Below are positions 1-8,751 of a DNA stretch of 32,776 nt, one piece after another (the stretch's first letter is position 1; every line of letters begins with the position of its first letter). The notes below the pieces were generated by a model, which was not told where the DNA came from, did no database searches, and was given only the letters and a program-made list of their open reading frames with translations. A program made the position numbers and the translations under genes. Source of the DNA: Actinobacteria bacterium UBA3028. GTDB taxonomy: Bacteria; Actinomycetota; Actinomycetes; Nanopelagicales; Nanopelagicaceae. The stretch lies in assembly GCA_002367715.1 (NCBI GenBank), contig DFDL01000037.1, positions 8,652 through 41,427 of the forward strand, in the 5' to 3' direction.

Positions 1-644
1 TTGAAAATACCCACAACTTTGGTGGTGGCAGTGTCCAAGATTTGAAGCAAATTCTCGAGTTACAGAAGCAGGCTGCGCCGCATGGGCTCAAACTGCATCT
101 CGATGGTGCCCGCATTTGGAATGCCCATATTGCAACAGGTATTGCACTTAATGAACTTGCAAACAGCTTTGACACAATAAGCGTCTGCTTCTCAAAGGGG
201 CTAGGAGCTCCGGTTGGTTCGGCAATAATCTCTACAAGTGAGCGGATTGAAGAAGCTCGGATTTGGCGCAAAAGATACGGCGGTGGAATGCGACAGATCG
301 GCCTACTGGCTGCAGCAGCCGCTTATGCCGTTGAAAACAATATTTCGCGCTTGGGTAATGATCACAAGATGGCGAAAGAGATTGCTATTGCTTGTGCACA
401 AATTGATAGTTCGATAATTAATCCTGATGAAGTTGAAACCAACATCGTTGCCCTAAATCTTGCAAAGTTTAATATTTCGGCCAGTGAACTGAGCCAAGAA
501 TTAAAGATTGAAGGAATTTTAACTGGTGCACTCGGGCCTAAATTTCTGAGACTAGTTACTCATCTTGATATCTCACAAGCTGATATGGATAAAGTCTTAA
601 CTATTTTGCCACCGCTACTCAAGCGCTCCCTCGTGGCGAAGTAA
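1..644 (+). CDS. ltaE: Low-specificity L-threonine aldolase, 3' part
   Basis: PLP enzyme that cleaves L-threonine or L-allo-threonine to glycine and acetaldehyde. The reading frame is open from base 3, so the N-terminus lies outside the window. The first residues seen (ENTHNFGGGS) match the family's substrate and cofactor-binding stretch. The LHLDGARIWNA segment carries the Asp that contacts the PLP ring nitrogen. The SKGLGAP motif holds the Schiff-base lysine, whose codon is at 195-197. The C-terminal small domain is complete and ends at a TAA. An internal TTG at 42 is in frame, but it is not a real start because conserved residues precede it. The last 30 bases overlap the convergent ogt gene. 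The family call is firm; preference for threonine over allo-threonine cannot be read. Confidence 0.93.
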   Translation, partial: ENTHNFGGGSVQDLKQILELQKQAAPHGLKLHLDGARIWNAHIATGIALNELANSFDTISVCFSKGLGAPVGSAIISTSERIEEARIWRKRYGGGMRQIGLLAAAAAYAVENNISRLGNDHKMAKEIAIACAQIDSSIINPDEVETNIVALNLAKFNISASELSQELKIEGILTGALGPKFLRLVTHLDISQADMDKVLTILPPLLKRSLVAK

Positions 645-1109
645 ATATTCTTTAATCTTTAACCCATAACCATAATTTCCAAGAGCGCCACCGCTCTTTA
701 TCACTCTGTGGCATGGAATTATTGGTGCAATTAGATTTTTCGCACAAGCTGTACCTGCAGCTCGAACAGCGCTGGGAGAACCAGCCCGCTCTGCTAAATC
801 TGCATATGACCAAGTCTTTCCAGCGGGAATTTTACGCATCGCCTTCCAGGCATCTTGAGAAAACTCTGGACCAGGTTGGCGAACTTTTATGCCTCCCAGC
901 GCAGTTAAATCCCCCATGAAATAATCTTCGATCAAATCACTAATTATTGGAATTTGCTTTACCTTTTTAAATTCACGTTTATTGTCAGTTTTATCCATAC
1001 GCGAGATTAAATCCTGATGGCTTTGAAATCCAGCCGCCAGCAAGATATGTTCATCGCTGACTAGAAAAAGCTCACCAGCTGGCGTCTTGTGAATTGCTTG
1101 GAGAAGCAT
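615..1109 (-). CDS. ogt: Methylated-DNA--protein-cysteine methyltransferase
   Basis: Suicide repair protein that moves alkyl groups from O6-alkylguanine (and O4-alkylthymine) onto its own cysteine. The 164 aa length is usual for the Ogt class. The PCHRV active-site motif is present with the acceptor cysteine at residue 133. Before it comes the helix-turn-helix region (AVRAAGTACAKN), with AVRAAG supplying the Arg finger. The N-terminal ribonuclease-H-like domain is short and degenerate, as usual. It starts 20 bp after the DAHP synthase stop on the same strand, so it is probably the last gene of a pfkA-DAHP synthase-ogt transcript. Its 3' end runs 30 bases into ltaE on the other strand. No good ribosome site precedes the ATG. 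Confidence 0.95.
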   Translation of the reverse strand: MLLQAIHKTPAGELFLVSDEHILLAAGFQSHQDLISRMDKTDNKREFKKVKQIPIISDLIEDYFMGDLTALGGIKVRQPGPEFSQDAWKAMRKIPAGKTWSYADLAERAGSPSAVRAAGTACAKNLIAPIIPCHRVIKSGGALGNYGYGLKIKEYLLRHEGALE

Positions 1110-1129
1110 CCGACAACACTATTGCGAAA

Positions 1130-2473
1130 TCAGTGATCGCGTAACATCTCTGCAACTAAAAATGCGAGCTCGAGGGATTGGGTGTGGTTTAGACGGGGGT
1201 CGCAGGCGCTCTCATATCGTGTGGCTAGGTCAGCCTCTGAAATTTGTTCACCGCCGCCAACGCATTCGGTAACATCATCGCCGGTAAGTTCGATGTGAAT
1301 CCCTCCAGGATGTGTCCCAAGGGCCTTGTGTACCTCGAAGAATCCACGAACCTCATCTATTACATCATCAAATTTACGCGTCTTATAGCCGCTTGGAGCC
1401 TCATAAGTATTTCCGTGCATAGGATCGCAGACCCACAGAACTTTCGCACCAGATTCAGTGACAGCCTTAACTAGAGCAGGGAGCTTCTCTCGGATCATTC
1501 CAGCGCCCATCCGAGTAATGAAGGTTAGTCGGCCGGGTTCATTCTTAGGATTCAACATCTTTATCACTGCAAGAGCATCTTCAACCGTGCTCTTTGGCCC
1601 AAGTTTAATTCCGATTGGATTTTGAATCTTAGAGGCAAAGTCCATATGTGCGCCATCTAGTTGTCTGGTCCGCTCACCAATCCATAGAAAGTGAGCTGAA
1701 ACGTCATATGGAAGGTCTGTTCTGGAATCAATTCTGGTTAGCGCCTTCTCGTATTCAAGGATTAGCGCCTCGTGAGAAGAGTAAAAATCAACGGTCTTAA
1801 AAGAAGCTGGATCGACTCCGGCAGATGCCATGAAATCTAATGAACGGCCAATCTCATTAGCCATCTCTTCATAACGAGCGCCAAAGCGAGGATCATTTGC
1901 AAATCCTTTATTCCATTCATGAACATATCGGATATCTGCAAAGCCGCCTTGAGTAAAGGCACGAACTAAATTGAGAGTAGATGAAGATGTGTTGTAAACC
2001 TGAACTAATCGCTCTGGATTAGGCGTACGAGCTTCAAGAGTAAAGGCGAGGTCATTTACTGCATCGCCGCGATAAGCCGGAAGTGTTACATCGCCTCGAG
2101 TCTCATTATCGCTACTTCTTGGCTTTGCAAACTGACCAGCCATGCGACCGACCTTAATAACTGGCAGGCTTGCAAAATATTGCAAGACTGCTGCCATCTG
2201 CAGAATTGTTTTAATACGATTTCGAATTGAATCTGCGGTTGCCGCTTCGAATGTCTCAGCACAATCTCCACCTTGTAGCCAGAATGCTTTACCTTCTTGA
2301 GCTACTGCGATCTTCTCTTTGAGGCTGTCACATTCGCCAGCAAATACCAGTGGTGGCGCCTTGCGAAGTATTTCAACGGCTTTAGTAACTTGTGGGCCAT
2401 CAACGCCACCAGGCCATTGTGGTTGCTGGGCAGCTACAAGGCCTGGAGTAAATAGCGATTCGATGTTCATCAT
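1130..2473 (-). CDS. aroG: 3-deoxy-7-phosphoheptulonate synthase, class II
   Basis: First shikimate-pathway enzyme: condenses phosphoenolpyruvate and erythrose 4-phosphate to DAHP. At 447 aa it has the length and sequence pattern of the plant/mycobacterial class II family rather than the shorter class I enzymes. Visible landmarks are QGGDCAETF (metal-ligand Cys71), KVGRMAGQFAKPRS (phosphate-binding Arg/Lys), the WVCDPMHGNT segment with a metal-binding His, and HIELTGDDVTECVGGG with the Glu and Asp ligands. Two ATG codons stand in tandem. The second (2470) is better spaced from the AAGG ribosome site, so the mature start may be one codon later. It lies 51 bp downstream of the phosphofructokinase gene on the same strand. 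In mycobacteria this enzyme is feedback-inhibited and activates a separate chorismate mutase; no mutase gene is in this window. Confidence 0.96.
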   Translation of the reverse strand: MMNIESLFTPGLVAAQQPQWPGGVDGPQVTKAVEILRKAPPLVFAGECDSLKEKIAVAQEGKAFWLQGGDCAETFEAATADSIRNRIKTILQMAAVLQYFASLPVIKVGRMAGQFAKPRSSDNETRGDVTLPAYRGDAVNDLAFTLEARTPNPERLVQVYNTSSSTLNLVRAFTQGGFADIRYVHEWNKGFANDPRFGARYEEMANEIGRSLDFMASAGVDPASFKTVDFYSSHEALILEYEKALTRIDSRTDLPYDVSAHFLWIGERTRQLDGAHMDFASKIQNPIGIKLGPKSTVEDALAVIKMLNPKNEPGRLTFITRMGAGMIREKLPALVKAVTESGAKVLWVCDPMHGNTYEAPSGYKTRKFDDVIDEVRGFFEVHKALGTHPGGIHIELTGDDVTECVGGGEQISEADLATRYESACDPRLNHTQSLELAFLVAEMLRDH

Positions 2474-2524
2474 GTCCTTAAGTTTAGAGAGGTAGGGCTA
2501 AGCGGTGCTGGGTAATTATTGAAA

Positions 2525-3553
2525 TTATCCGAAGAAGACTTGTGCCTCTGCGTACAAATCAGGAGTAACCAACTTAAGTTGGGTGGTCGCAGAAGCTAGT
2601 GGTACGCGCTCAATTTTGGTTCCATGAAGTGCGACCATCTTTCCAAAGTCACCCTCATGAATTGCTGTAATTGCGTGTAGTCCAAATCGAGTTGCTAGTA
2701 CTCGATCAAAGGCAGTTGGAGTTCCACCGCGTTGAATGTGCCCTAGTACTGAAGTGCGAGCCTCTCTGCCGGTCTTCTCTTCAATCTGACCTGCCAGCCA
2801 CTCACCAATTCCAGATAATTTAACGTGACCAAATGAGTCCAGAGTCTGATCCTTTACGACCATGTCGCCATCTTGTGGGATTGCTCCTTCAGCGATGACA
2901 ATAATTGGTGCAAATGACGATTCGAATCTTGAATTAACCCATTCGCATACCTTCTCCACCGAGAATTTAATTTCTGGAATCAAGATACAAGAAGCGCCCC
3001 CGGCGATTCCGGCATGAAGCGCAATCCAGCCAGCATGACGTCCCATGACTTCAACAATTATTGCACGGTGATGTGACTCTGCTGTTGTGTGAAGGCGATC
3101 GATTGCTTCAATAGCAATATTTACAGAGGTATCAAAACCAAATGTGTAATCAGTATTATTTAAGTCATTGTCGATGGTCTTAGGAACTCCGATAACTTTA
3201 ACTCCGAGAGAATCTAACTTTGTAGCTACTCCGAGCGTATCTTCGCCACCAATCGCTACAAGAGCATCAATATTCATCTTTGCAAGATTTTCTTTAATTC
3301 GTTCTACGCCATTTTCGATTTTGAATGGGTTAGTTCTAGATGAACCAAGAATTGTTCCACCACGAGGCAAAATACCTCTAGTTGTCGCTAGGTCAAGAGG
3401 CATCGTAAGGCCCTCTAGTGGCCCTTTCCATCCATCGCGGAAGCCGACAAAGTCATACCCGTATTCCTTTACACCCTTACGGACAACAGCTCTAATTACA
3501 GCATTTAGTCCGGGGCAATCTCCGCCACCTGTTAGGACACCAATACGCATCAT
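2525..3553 (-). CDS. pfkA: 6-phosphofructokinase, residues of the PPi-dependent type
   Basis: Phosphorylates fructose 6-phosphate to the 1,6-bisphosphate. The 342 aa protein has the PFK-A fold motifs: TGGGDCPGLN near the N-terminus, PKTIDNDL with the catalytic Asp, the MGRHAGWIA substrate loop, and LGHIQRGGTP. Where ATP enzymes carry GGDGS or GGEGT this protein has GGEDT (Asp105), and where they carry PGTIDND it has PKTIDND (Lys125). The Asp/Lys pair is the established mark of pyrophosphate-dependent enzymes such as that of Amycolatopsis methanolica, so a reversible PPi-PFK is likely; this is inference from two residues. Two ATGs stand in tandem after GGAG, and the second is at the better distance. 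It diverges from xylB across a short shared promoter region. Confidence 0.95.
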   Translation of the reverse strand: MMRIGVLTGGGDCPGLNAVIRAVVRKGVKEYGYDFVGFRDGWKGPLEGLTMPLDLATTRGILPRGGTILGSSRTNPFKIENGVERIKENLAKMNIDALVAIGGEDTLGVATKLDSLGVKVIGVPKTIDNDLNNTDYTFGFDTSVNIAIEAIDRLHTTAESHHRAIIVEVMGRHAGWIALHAGIAGGASCILIPEIKFSVEKVCEWVNSRFESSFAPIIVIAEGAIPQDGDMVVKDQTLDSFGHVKLSGIGEWLAGQIEEKTGREARTSVLGHIQRGGTPTAFDRVLATRFGLHAITAIHEGDFGKMVALHGTKIERVPLASATTQLKLVTPDLYAEAQVFFG

Positions 3554-3674
3554 TTACTCCTGATTTAATAATTAATAGCGATAAAAACTATTTAGGGGTG
3601 GTCAACTTTGACTAGGAAAGTCTACCCTCCGCATAGAGGTGGTTAAATCATCCCCTAAAGACTGGAGCACAATT
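3554..3674. promoter_or_regulatory. Divergent pfkA/xylB promoter region with inverted repeats
   Basis: Shared control region of two divergent sugar-kinase genes. Bases 3601-3612 read GTCAACTTTGAC, two 5-bp arms about a 2-bp centre. They overlap GACT-aggaa-AGTC, a second, smaller inverted repeat ending at 3622. On the plus side TACCCT (3623-3628) is a plausible -10. On the minus side TTGACC is a plausible -35 for pfkA, but the -10 is weak. The repeats would place a regulator between the two promoters. No regulator gene lies beside them. Confidence 0.35.
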
Positions 3675-5096
3675 TTGAGCCGACTGAACCAAGAAACTAG
3701 GTTAGTTGCAGGTATTGATACCTCTACCCAGTCCGTTAAGGTAGTAATTCGCAGCGCCGAAACAGGTGAATTAATCCGCGAAGGACGCGCAGCTCACCCT
3801 GATGGAAGTGAAGTCGATCCCGCTCTCTGGTGGGCAGCTACTCAGGATGCAATAAATATGGCTGGTGGCTTAGAAGATATCGCTGCGATTGCAGTTGCTG
3901 GCCAACAGCATGGCATGGTTGCGTTAGATAAAAATGGAGCAGTAATTCGCCCAGCACTTCTCTGGAATGACACTCGCTCTGCAGCTGAAGCAACAGAGTT
4001 GAACAACGAATTAGGTGGCGGCTCTGGTATTGCAAATGCTGTTGGATCAGCGCTAGTTGCATCGTTCACTGCAAGCAAAGTTCGCTGGCTAGCTAAACAT
4101 GAGAGTAAAAACGCTGAGAAGGTTGCAGCTATTGCACTCCCCCATGACTGGATTTCATGGAAGATTTCTGGAAGTAATTCGATAACAGATCTATTTACCG
4201 ATCGTGGTGATGCGAGTGGAACTGGATATTTTGATAGCGTCACTAACGAATACCGTAAAGATATTTTTGAGTTAGCAATTGGTTCAAAGCAAGAAATTGT
4301 ATTCCCTCGAATTGTTGAGCCAAGAACCTTTGCGGCCAAAACTCCGACTGGAATTCCAATAGCAGCAGGTACTGGTGATAACGCTGCAGCAGCAATTGGC
4401 GTAGGTGCCGAGCCTGGTGATGTAGTTGTCTCACTCGGGACAAGTGGAACTGCCTTTGCGGTATCAAAGACACCAACACATGATGCCAGTGGTGAAGTTG
4501 CAGGCTTTGCAGATGGAACCGGGTATTTTCTACCGCTAGTCTGCACGTTAAATGCAGCTCGAATTTTGGATGCAGCGACTCGAATTCTCGGGGTGACTCA
4601 TGACGAACTTGGCGAGTTAGCACTGATTGCAGAGCCCGGAGCAAATGGCTTAACACTTCTCCCTTATTTTGAGGGTGAGCGAACTCCTAATCGACCAGAT
4701 GCAACCGGCGTTTTTTCTGGCATGAACCTTGCAAACTCAACTCGCGCGGATTTAGCTCGAGCAATGATTGAGGGAATGCTCTGTGGTATGGCAGATGCCG
4801 TTGCCTCACTTGAGAAATTAGGAGTTGAAGTAAAGCGAATTCTCTTAGTTGGAGGAGCAGCAAAAAATCCTGCAGTCGGAAAGATTGCATCAGCCCTCTT
4901 TGGCCGTGAGGTATTAATTCCGCCACCTGGTGAATATGTAGCTATTGGCGCGGCAAAGCTTGCTGCTTGGGCACTTCTTGGAACCGAGCGTCCGCCAAAA
5001 TGGAACCTAGGCGAAGTTACAAGTATAAAAGAGCGTCCTACTCCTGAAGTTTTAGCCAAGTATCGCAAGCTACGTGATCAGACTGAGGGTTGGTAA
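3675..5096 (+). CDS. xylB: Xylulokinase (FGGY family)
   Basis: Phosphorylates D-xylulose to xylulose 5-phosphate, the entry of xylose into the pentose phosphate pathway. The frame opens at a GTG at 3639, but I prefer the TTG at 3675: a GGAG site sits 7 bp upstream, and family members begin just before the ATP-binding AGIDTSTQSVK motif. This gives 473 aa. GTGDNAAAAIG carries the catalytic base (Asp235 in this numbering, close to Asp233 of the E. coli enzyme). GTSGTAF and the PYFEGERTPNRPDA segment are typical of XylB rather than glycerol or ribulo-kinases. The next gene starts 2 bp after its stop. No xylose isomerase or transporter is in view, so the sugar assignment rests on sequence resemblance only. 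Confidence 0.9.
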   Translation: MSRLNQETRLVAGIDTSTQSVKVVIRSAETGELIREGRAAHPDGSEVDPALWWAATQDAINMAGGLEDIAAIAVAGQQHGMVALDKNGAVIRPALLWNDTRSAAEATELNNELGGGSGIANAVGSALVASFTASKVRWLAKHESKNAEKVAAIALPHDWISWKISGSNSITDLFTDRGDASGTGYFDSVTNEYRKDIFELAIGSKQEIVFPRIVEPRTFAAKTPTGIPIAAGTGDNAAAAIGVGAEPGDVVVSLGTSGTAFAVSKTPTHDASGEVAGFADGTGYFLPLVCTLNAARILDAATRILGVTHDELGELALIAEPGANGLTLLPYFEGERTPNRPDATGVFSGMNLANSTRADLARAMIEGMLCGMADAVASLEKLGVEVKRILLVGGAAKNPAVGKIASALFGREVLIPPPGEYVAIGAAKLAAWALLGTERPPKWNLGEVTSIKERPTPEVLAKYRKLRDQTEGW

Positions 5097-5098
5097 CA

Positions 5099-6031
5099 AT
5101 GGCTATAAAGCATGAACTTGTTGATTATTTAACAGCGCGTAGTAATAGCTCGCTCCCTGAAGTTTGGCAGGCACCGATTTCAGAGCTTCGAAAGAATTTA
5201 GAGAATCGAGCTCTCCAATCAGGAGAACCAGAAAATATTTTCGAAGTTAAGCATAGATTTATACCAGGACCTACGAGTGATCTACCGATTCGGATATATC
5301 GCCCAGTTAAAGGGAGCGTACTGCCAGCACTCGTATTTTTTCATGGAGGTGGTTGGGTTCTAAACAATCTAGATAGTTATGAGCAAGCTCTGCGCTCTCT
5401 TGCCAACAAGGGGAAGTTTGTAGTTATTGCAGTTAACTATCAAAAGGCACCAGAACAGCCCTTTCCGGTTCCATTTGACGACTGTTATGCCACCTTAAAT
5501 TGGGTGTATGAAAACTCTGCGCAACTTGGAATCAATGAGAGTCAGATTGGAGTTGGCGGTGATAGCGCCGGTGGCAATCTTGCTGCAGCAGTTGCAATCA
5601 AGGCGCGAGATCAGGGTGATTTCAACCTTGCCTTTCAACTATTGATCTACCCCTGCAATGACAATGAAATGAAATATGACTCTGCCTACAACAATGCAGT
5701 CGGATATGGGTTAAGTACTCAGAGCATGGAATGGTTCTGGAAGCAGTACCTCTCAAGGAAAGCTGATGCTAAAAATCCATATGCTGTTCCGGCGGCAGCA
5801 AAAGATTTTAGAGGTTTGGCACCTGCGATTATCACAACAGCTGAATTAGATCCCCTATTAGATGACGGCTATAACTATGCAGAGCTACTGCGAAAGTCTG
5901 GGGTTGCAACCGTATACCGAGAGTATGACGGTGTTATTCATGGCTATTTTACTTTGGCGGCAATCACACCAGAAGCTCAAGTTCTTCAACAATTTGTTGT
6001 AGACGAGATAAATGCTCTACTCCAGCGTTAA
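5099..6031 (+). CDS. Alpha/beta hydrolase, HSL-type esterase/lipase
   Basis: Likely carboxylesterase of the hormone-sensitive-lipase branch (alpha/beta hydrolase fold 3). The oxyanion motif HGGGW is at residues 82-86, the nucleophile Ser156 lies in GGDSAGG, the acid Asp251 in ELDPLLDDG, and the His281 base in VIHGYF. The triad is therefore complete. Length (310 aa) is normal and there is no signal peptide, so the enzyme is cytoplasmic. An in-frame TTG at 5090 exists, but the ATG at 5099 is preferred: it lies 2 bp after the xylB stop and 9 bp after a GAGGG site inside the end of xylB. That spacing implies translational coupling. Pairing with a xylulokinase suggests, as inference, that it could deacylate a sugar ester or plant-derived ester. 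The substrate cannot be read. Confidence 0.9.
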   Translation: MAIKHELVDYLTARSNSSLPEVWQAPISELRKNLENRALQSGEPENIFEVKHRFIPGPTSDLPIRIYRPVKGSVLPALVFFHGGGWVLNNLDSYEQALRSLANKGKFVVIAVNYQKAPEQPFPVPFDDCYATLNWVYENSAQLGINESQIGVGGDSAGGNLAAAVAIKARDQGDFNLAFQLLIYPCNDNEMKYDSAYNNAVGYGLSTQSMEWFWKQYLSRKADAKNPYAVPAAAKDFRGLAPAIITTAELDPLLDDGYNYAELLRKSGVATVYREYDGVIHGYFTLAAITPEAQVLQQFVVDEINALLQR

Positions 6032-6075
6032 ATTCAAAATTTTGATTTAAACCCTACTTAGTAGAAACTGAGCTA

Positions 6076-6948
6076 ATGTCCCGGCGTAACTGGCTTCTCT
6101 TTCTCTTCGTTGGCTTCATCTGGGGTATTCCATACCTGCTTATTAAGGTGGCCGTCGAAGAGCTCTCCCCTCCTGTAATTGTGTTTTCACGCGTCGCCAT
6201 CGGATCACTTATTTTAATTCCAATCGCGATGCGTCGAGGTTCATTGAGACCAGCCCTTAAAGCTTGGCGCTATGTAATACCTTATGCGGTTGGCGAGATG
6301 GTAATTCCGTGGTTCTTGATAACAGCCGCAGAAGTGAAGATGAGTTCTGGACTTGCTGGACTGCTTGTTGCAACGGTACCAATCTGGGCAACAATAATCG
6401 CATCACTACATGGTGATAAAACTGTCTGGCATCACAAACGTCTACTTGGAATTTTGATTGGCTTCATTGGAATAATTCTTGTAGTCGGAATTGAGAGCTT
6501 CTCTGGGCGACAATCAATTGTTGCAATTTTGATGATTTTAGTCGCTTCAATTGGCTATGCCTGGGCGGTAACTATGGTTACCACCAAAATTCCTGAAATC
6601 GATCCAATCTCAATTAATGCAATAGCTATGGCTTTTACTTCAATCGTATATCTCCCGCTAGTTGCGATAAATCTTCCAGACCAAATGCCAAGCGCAAAAG
6701 TATTAACAACAATTCTCGCCTTGGGGCTCTTTCCTACGGCACTTGCATTTATTTTATTCTTCCAACTTATTTCCGTAATCGGGGCAGCTCGTGGCTCGTT
6801 AGTTACCTACTTGAACACCGCATTTGCCGTAGTCCTTGGCGTAATAGTTTTAAATGAACCTTTTACCCTTGGTATCGCGCTTGGTCTACCACTTGTGCTT
6901 ATTGGGTCGTATTTTGCTGGGCGAAATGCCGTTATTTCTGTTCAATAA
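6076..6948 (+). CDS. EamA/DMT-family permease
   Basis: Inner-membrane transporter with about ten hydrophobic segments arranged as two EamA repeats (roughly residues 5-135 and 148-285). The first opens with the family's typical NWLLFLFVGFIWGIPYLLIKVA, followed by a Phe-Ser-Arg segment after the first loop. The second ends in LNEPFTLGIALGLPLVLIGSYF, where the NEP motif is characteristic of drug/metabolite exporters. Members export amino acids, purines or other small metabolites; the substrate is not predictable. It is 44 bp after the esterase gene and may be co-transcribed with it. The gap holds a perfect 12-bp AT palindrome (6034-6045) of unknown meaning. The last 17 bases overlap the convergent era gene. 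Confidence 0.92.
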   Translation: MSRRNWLLFLFVGFIWGIPYLLIKVAVEELSPPVIVFSRVAIGSLILIPIAMRRGSLRPALKAWRYVIPYAVGEMVIPWFLITAAEVKMSSGLAGLLVATVPIWATIIASLHGDKTVWHHKRLLGILIGFIGIILVVGIESFSGRQSIVAILMILVASIGYAWAVTMVTTKIPEIDPISINAIAMAFTSIVYLPLVAINLPDQMPSAKVLTTILALGLFPTALAFILFFQLISVIGAARGSLVTYLNTAFAVVLGVIVLNEPFTLGIALGLPLVLIGSYFAGRNAVISVQ

Positions 6949-7846
6949 ATCCGAGTTTAGTTAGAGCCTTCGCATCTCGCTGCCACTCTTTACTGACCTT
7001 TACGTGTAACCCTAAATATATCTTTGCATCTAGGAAGTTTTCGACAGTTGCTCTCGCCCGAATACCGATGTCCTTTAGGCGAGAGCCTTGCGGGCCGATC
7101 ACAATTGATTTCTGGCTATCCCTCTCAACATGGAGAGTTGCATGGATATCATAAAACTCTTTACCTTCACGCTTTGACATCTCATCAATTGTTACCACTA
7201 TTGAGTGTGGAACCTCTTCATACAGATTCTCAATTGCTGCTTCTCGGATGAGCTCAGTTATCGTCATCTCACTTGCTTGATCAGTTGTGATGTCCTCTGG
7301 ATAGAGTGAAGGCGAAATCGGAAGCTTGGCCGCTAGAAGCTCTAGAAGTAAATCGGTCTGATCCTCATTCTTTGCCGATATTGGAACTATTTCAGCAACG
7401 CTTAACCCAATATTTTTAGCAAACTCTCCGACTTCGATTAGCTTTGCAAGTAACGCTTCTTGCTTAACGCTATCAATTTTAGTTATAGCGATTAATATTC
7501 TCCGCTGGTTAATAACTTGCTTGGCAATAAATTCATCTCCGAAGCCAATCTCTTCGTCGGCTGGCAGACAGATCAAAACTGCATCTACGGATTGTAGGCT
7601 CTCATTAACCATTGCATTTAACCTAGAACCTAAGAGGGTCTTTGGTTTATGAATTCCGGGGGTATCTACAACTATCATTTGAAAATCAGGCTTTGAGATT
7701 ATTCCTCGAATTGGATTTCTGGTTGTATTTGGATGCTTAGAGGTAATTACAATTTTGCGTCCAACTAGGGCATTTACGAGAGTGGACTTACCAACGTTAG
7801 GGCGCCCAATGATTGCGACAAAGCCGGCCTTATGTTCAACACTCAT
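6932..7846 (-). CDS. era: GTPase Era
   Basis: Essential GTPase that binds the 3' end of 16S rRNA during small-subunit maturation. The 304 aa protein has the normal Era layout: a GTPase domain with G1 GRPNVGKST, G2 around NTTRNPIRG, G3 DTPG and G4 TKID (Thr in place of the usual Asn), then a KH domain near residues 200-290 with VIGPQGSRLKDIGIRARATVE. The ATG is preceded by a GAGAG site. It follows dprA by 12 bp and is the last gene of the long minus-strand block. In many actinobacteria era instead sits beside ybeY and recO, so placement after dprA is a local rearrangement. Confidence 0.96.
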   Translation of the reverse strand: MSVEHKAGFVAIIGRPNVGKSTLVNALVGRKIVITSKHPNTTRNPIRGIISKPDFQMIVVDTPGIHKPKTLLGSRLNAMVNESLQSVDAVLICLPADEEIGFGDEFIAKQVINQRRILIAITKIDSVKQEALLAKLIEVGEFAKNIGLSVAEIVPISAKNEDQTDLLLELLAAKLPISPSLYPEDITTDQASEMTITELIREAAIENLYEEVPHSIVVTIDEMSKREGKEFYDIHATLHVERDSQKSIVIGPQGSRLKDIGIRARATVENFLDAKIYLGLHVKVSKEWQRDAKALTKLGFIEQK

Positions 7847-7858
7847 AAATCAATTCTC

Positions 7859-8737
7859 TCACTTAATGTCGATTGGCTTCACCAACTCTATGACTTCAGA
7901 GATTGATGTGACCAATTCCCCAACGCGTTCAACTATTAAGCGGTGGCATCCTTCACTTGTTGGCGAATTAATCGGACCTGGCACTGCCATTACTGGGCGG
8001 AAAATCTCAGCAGCATCGCGAGCAGTCCTGAGTGAGCCACTTCGAAATGCTGCTTCAACCACAATCGTCGCCTTGGAGAGCGCTGCAATCAATCGATTTC
8101 TAGTTAAGAATCTATGTGGAATCGCAGGCACATCAGGCATTACCTCTGAGATAAGCAGACCTTCTTCGCAAATTTGTGAAAATAATTTCTCATGTGAACC
8201 CGGGTAGCTCTTATTAAATCCACCGCCAAGAATTGCGGCAGTTACACCTTCACCTATAAGTGAACCTCGATGTGCGGCTGCATCAATCCCAACAGCGCCC
8301 CCACTGACTACAGCCCATTCGTAATCGGCCGCTCCGGCGCCAAAATCTCCTGCTACTCGAACTCCATACTGAGTTGGATTTCTGGTCCCCACAATTGAAA
8401 TTGAATTAATCAGGCTAGACAATCTTTCGCGCTCCCCCTTTATTAGCAGGGCAATCGGAGGCGCTGCTAAATCTGTAAGAGAGGTTGGCCAATCGAGATC
8501 ACTGGGAGATAAGAAGAAAGCACCAGCCACTTCGATCTCTTCAAGGATTTGATCACCTGAAATGCTTGATATTCGGGAGGCGATATTTTTAGCAGAACTC
8601 TTTGTCTCGCTATATCCGCCATTAACCAATCGATCTCGAACTTCAAGGGCCCCAAACTCAATGATTTGCGCACTCCAATAAGGAGAGCCACCTTCAATCG
8701 CCGCAAATAATTGGGCTCTGGCAAGTCGCTCTTTCAT
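7859..8737 (-). CDS. dprA: DNA-processing protein DprA
   Basis: Single-strand DNA-binding protein that loads RecA onto incoming DNA in natural transformation. It is conserved also in bacteria not known to be competent. The Rossmann-like core is seen in SIVGTRNPTQYG, VVSGGAVGIDAAAHRGSL and HRFLTRNRLIAALS, then VPGPINSPTSEGCHRLI. The N-terminal 90 residues form the variable helical region. A GTG at 8755 overlaps the comM stop by 4 bases. The ATG at 8737 lies 9 bp after AAGGAG and is the better start, giving 292 aa. Either way translation should be coupled to comM. A partner helicase-like gene comM lies directly upstream, but no comE or pilus genes are in the window. Confidence 0.95.
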   Translation of the reverse strand: MKERLARAQLFAAIEGGSPYWSAQIIEFGALEVRDRLVNGGYSETKSSAKNIASRISSISGDQILEEIEVAGAFFLSPSDLDWPTSLTDLAAPPIALLIKGERERLSSLINSISIVGTRNPTQYGVRVAGDFGAGAADYEWAVVSGGAVGIDAAAHRGSLIGEGVTAAILGGGFNKSYPGSHEKLFSQICEEGLLISEVMPDVPAIPHRFLTRNRLIAALSKATIVVEAAFRSGSLRTARDAAEIFRPVMAVPGPINSPTSEGCHRLIVERVGELVTSISEVIELVKPIDIK

Positions 8738-8751
8738 ATCAATGTTCTCCT

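Noticed and set aside
3842..4546. Long open frame on the minus strand inside xylB
   Set aside because: It is fully antisense to a well-conserved kinase, has no recognisable domain and is Ser/Ala/Pro-rich as expected of a shadow frame.
6034..6045. Palindrome TCAAAATTTTGA as terminator after the esterase
   Set aside because: No G/C-rich stem and only three T after it; could be chance in AT-rich DNA.
7755..8207. Open frame of 150 codons on the plus strand across era and dprA
   Set aside because: Antisense to two conserved genes; no domain pattern.
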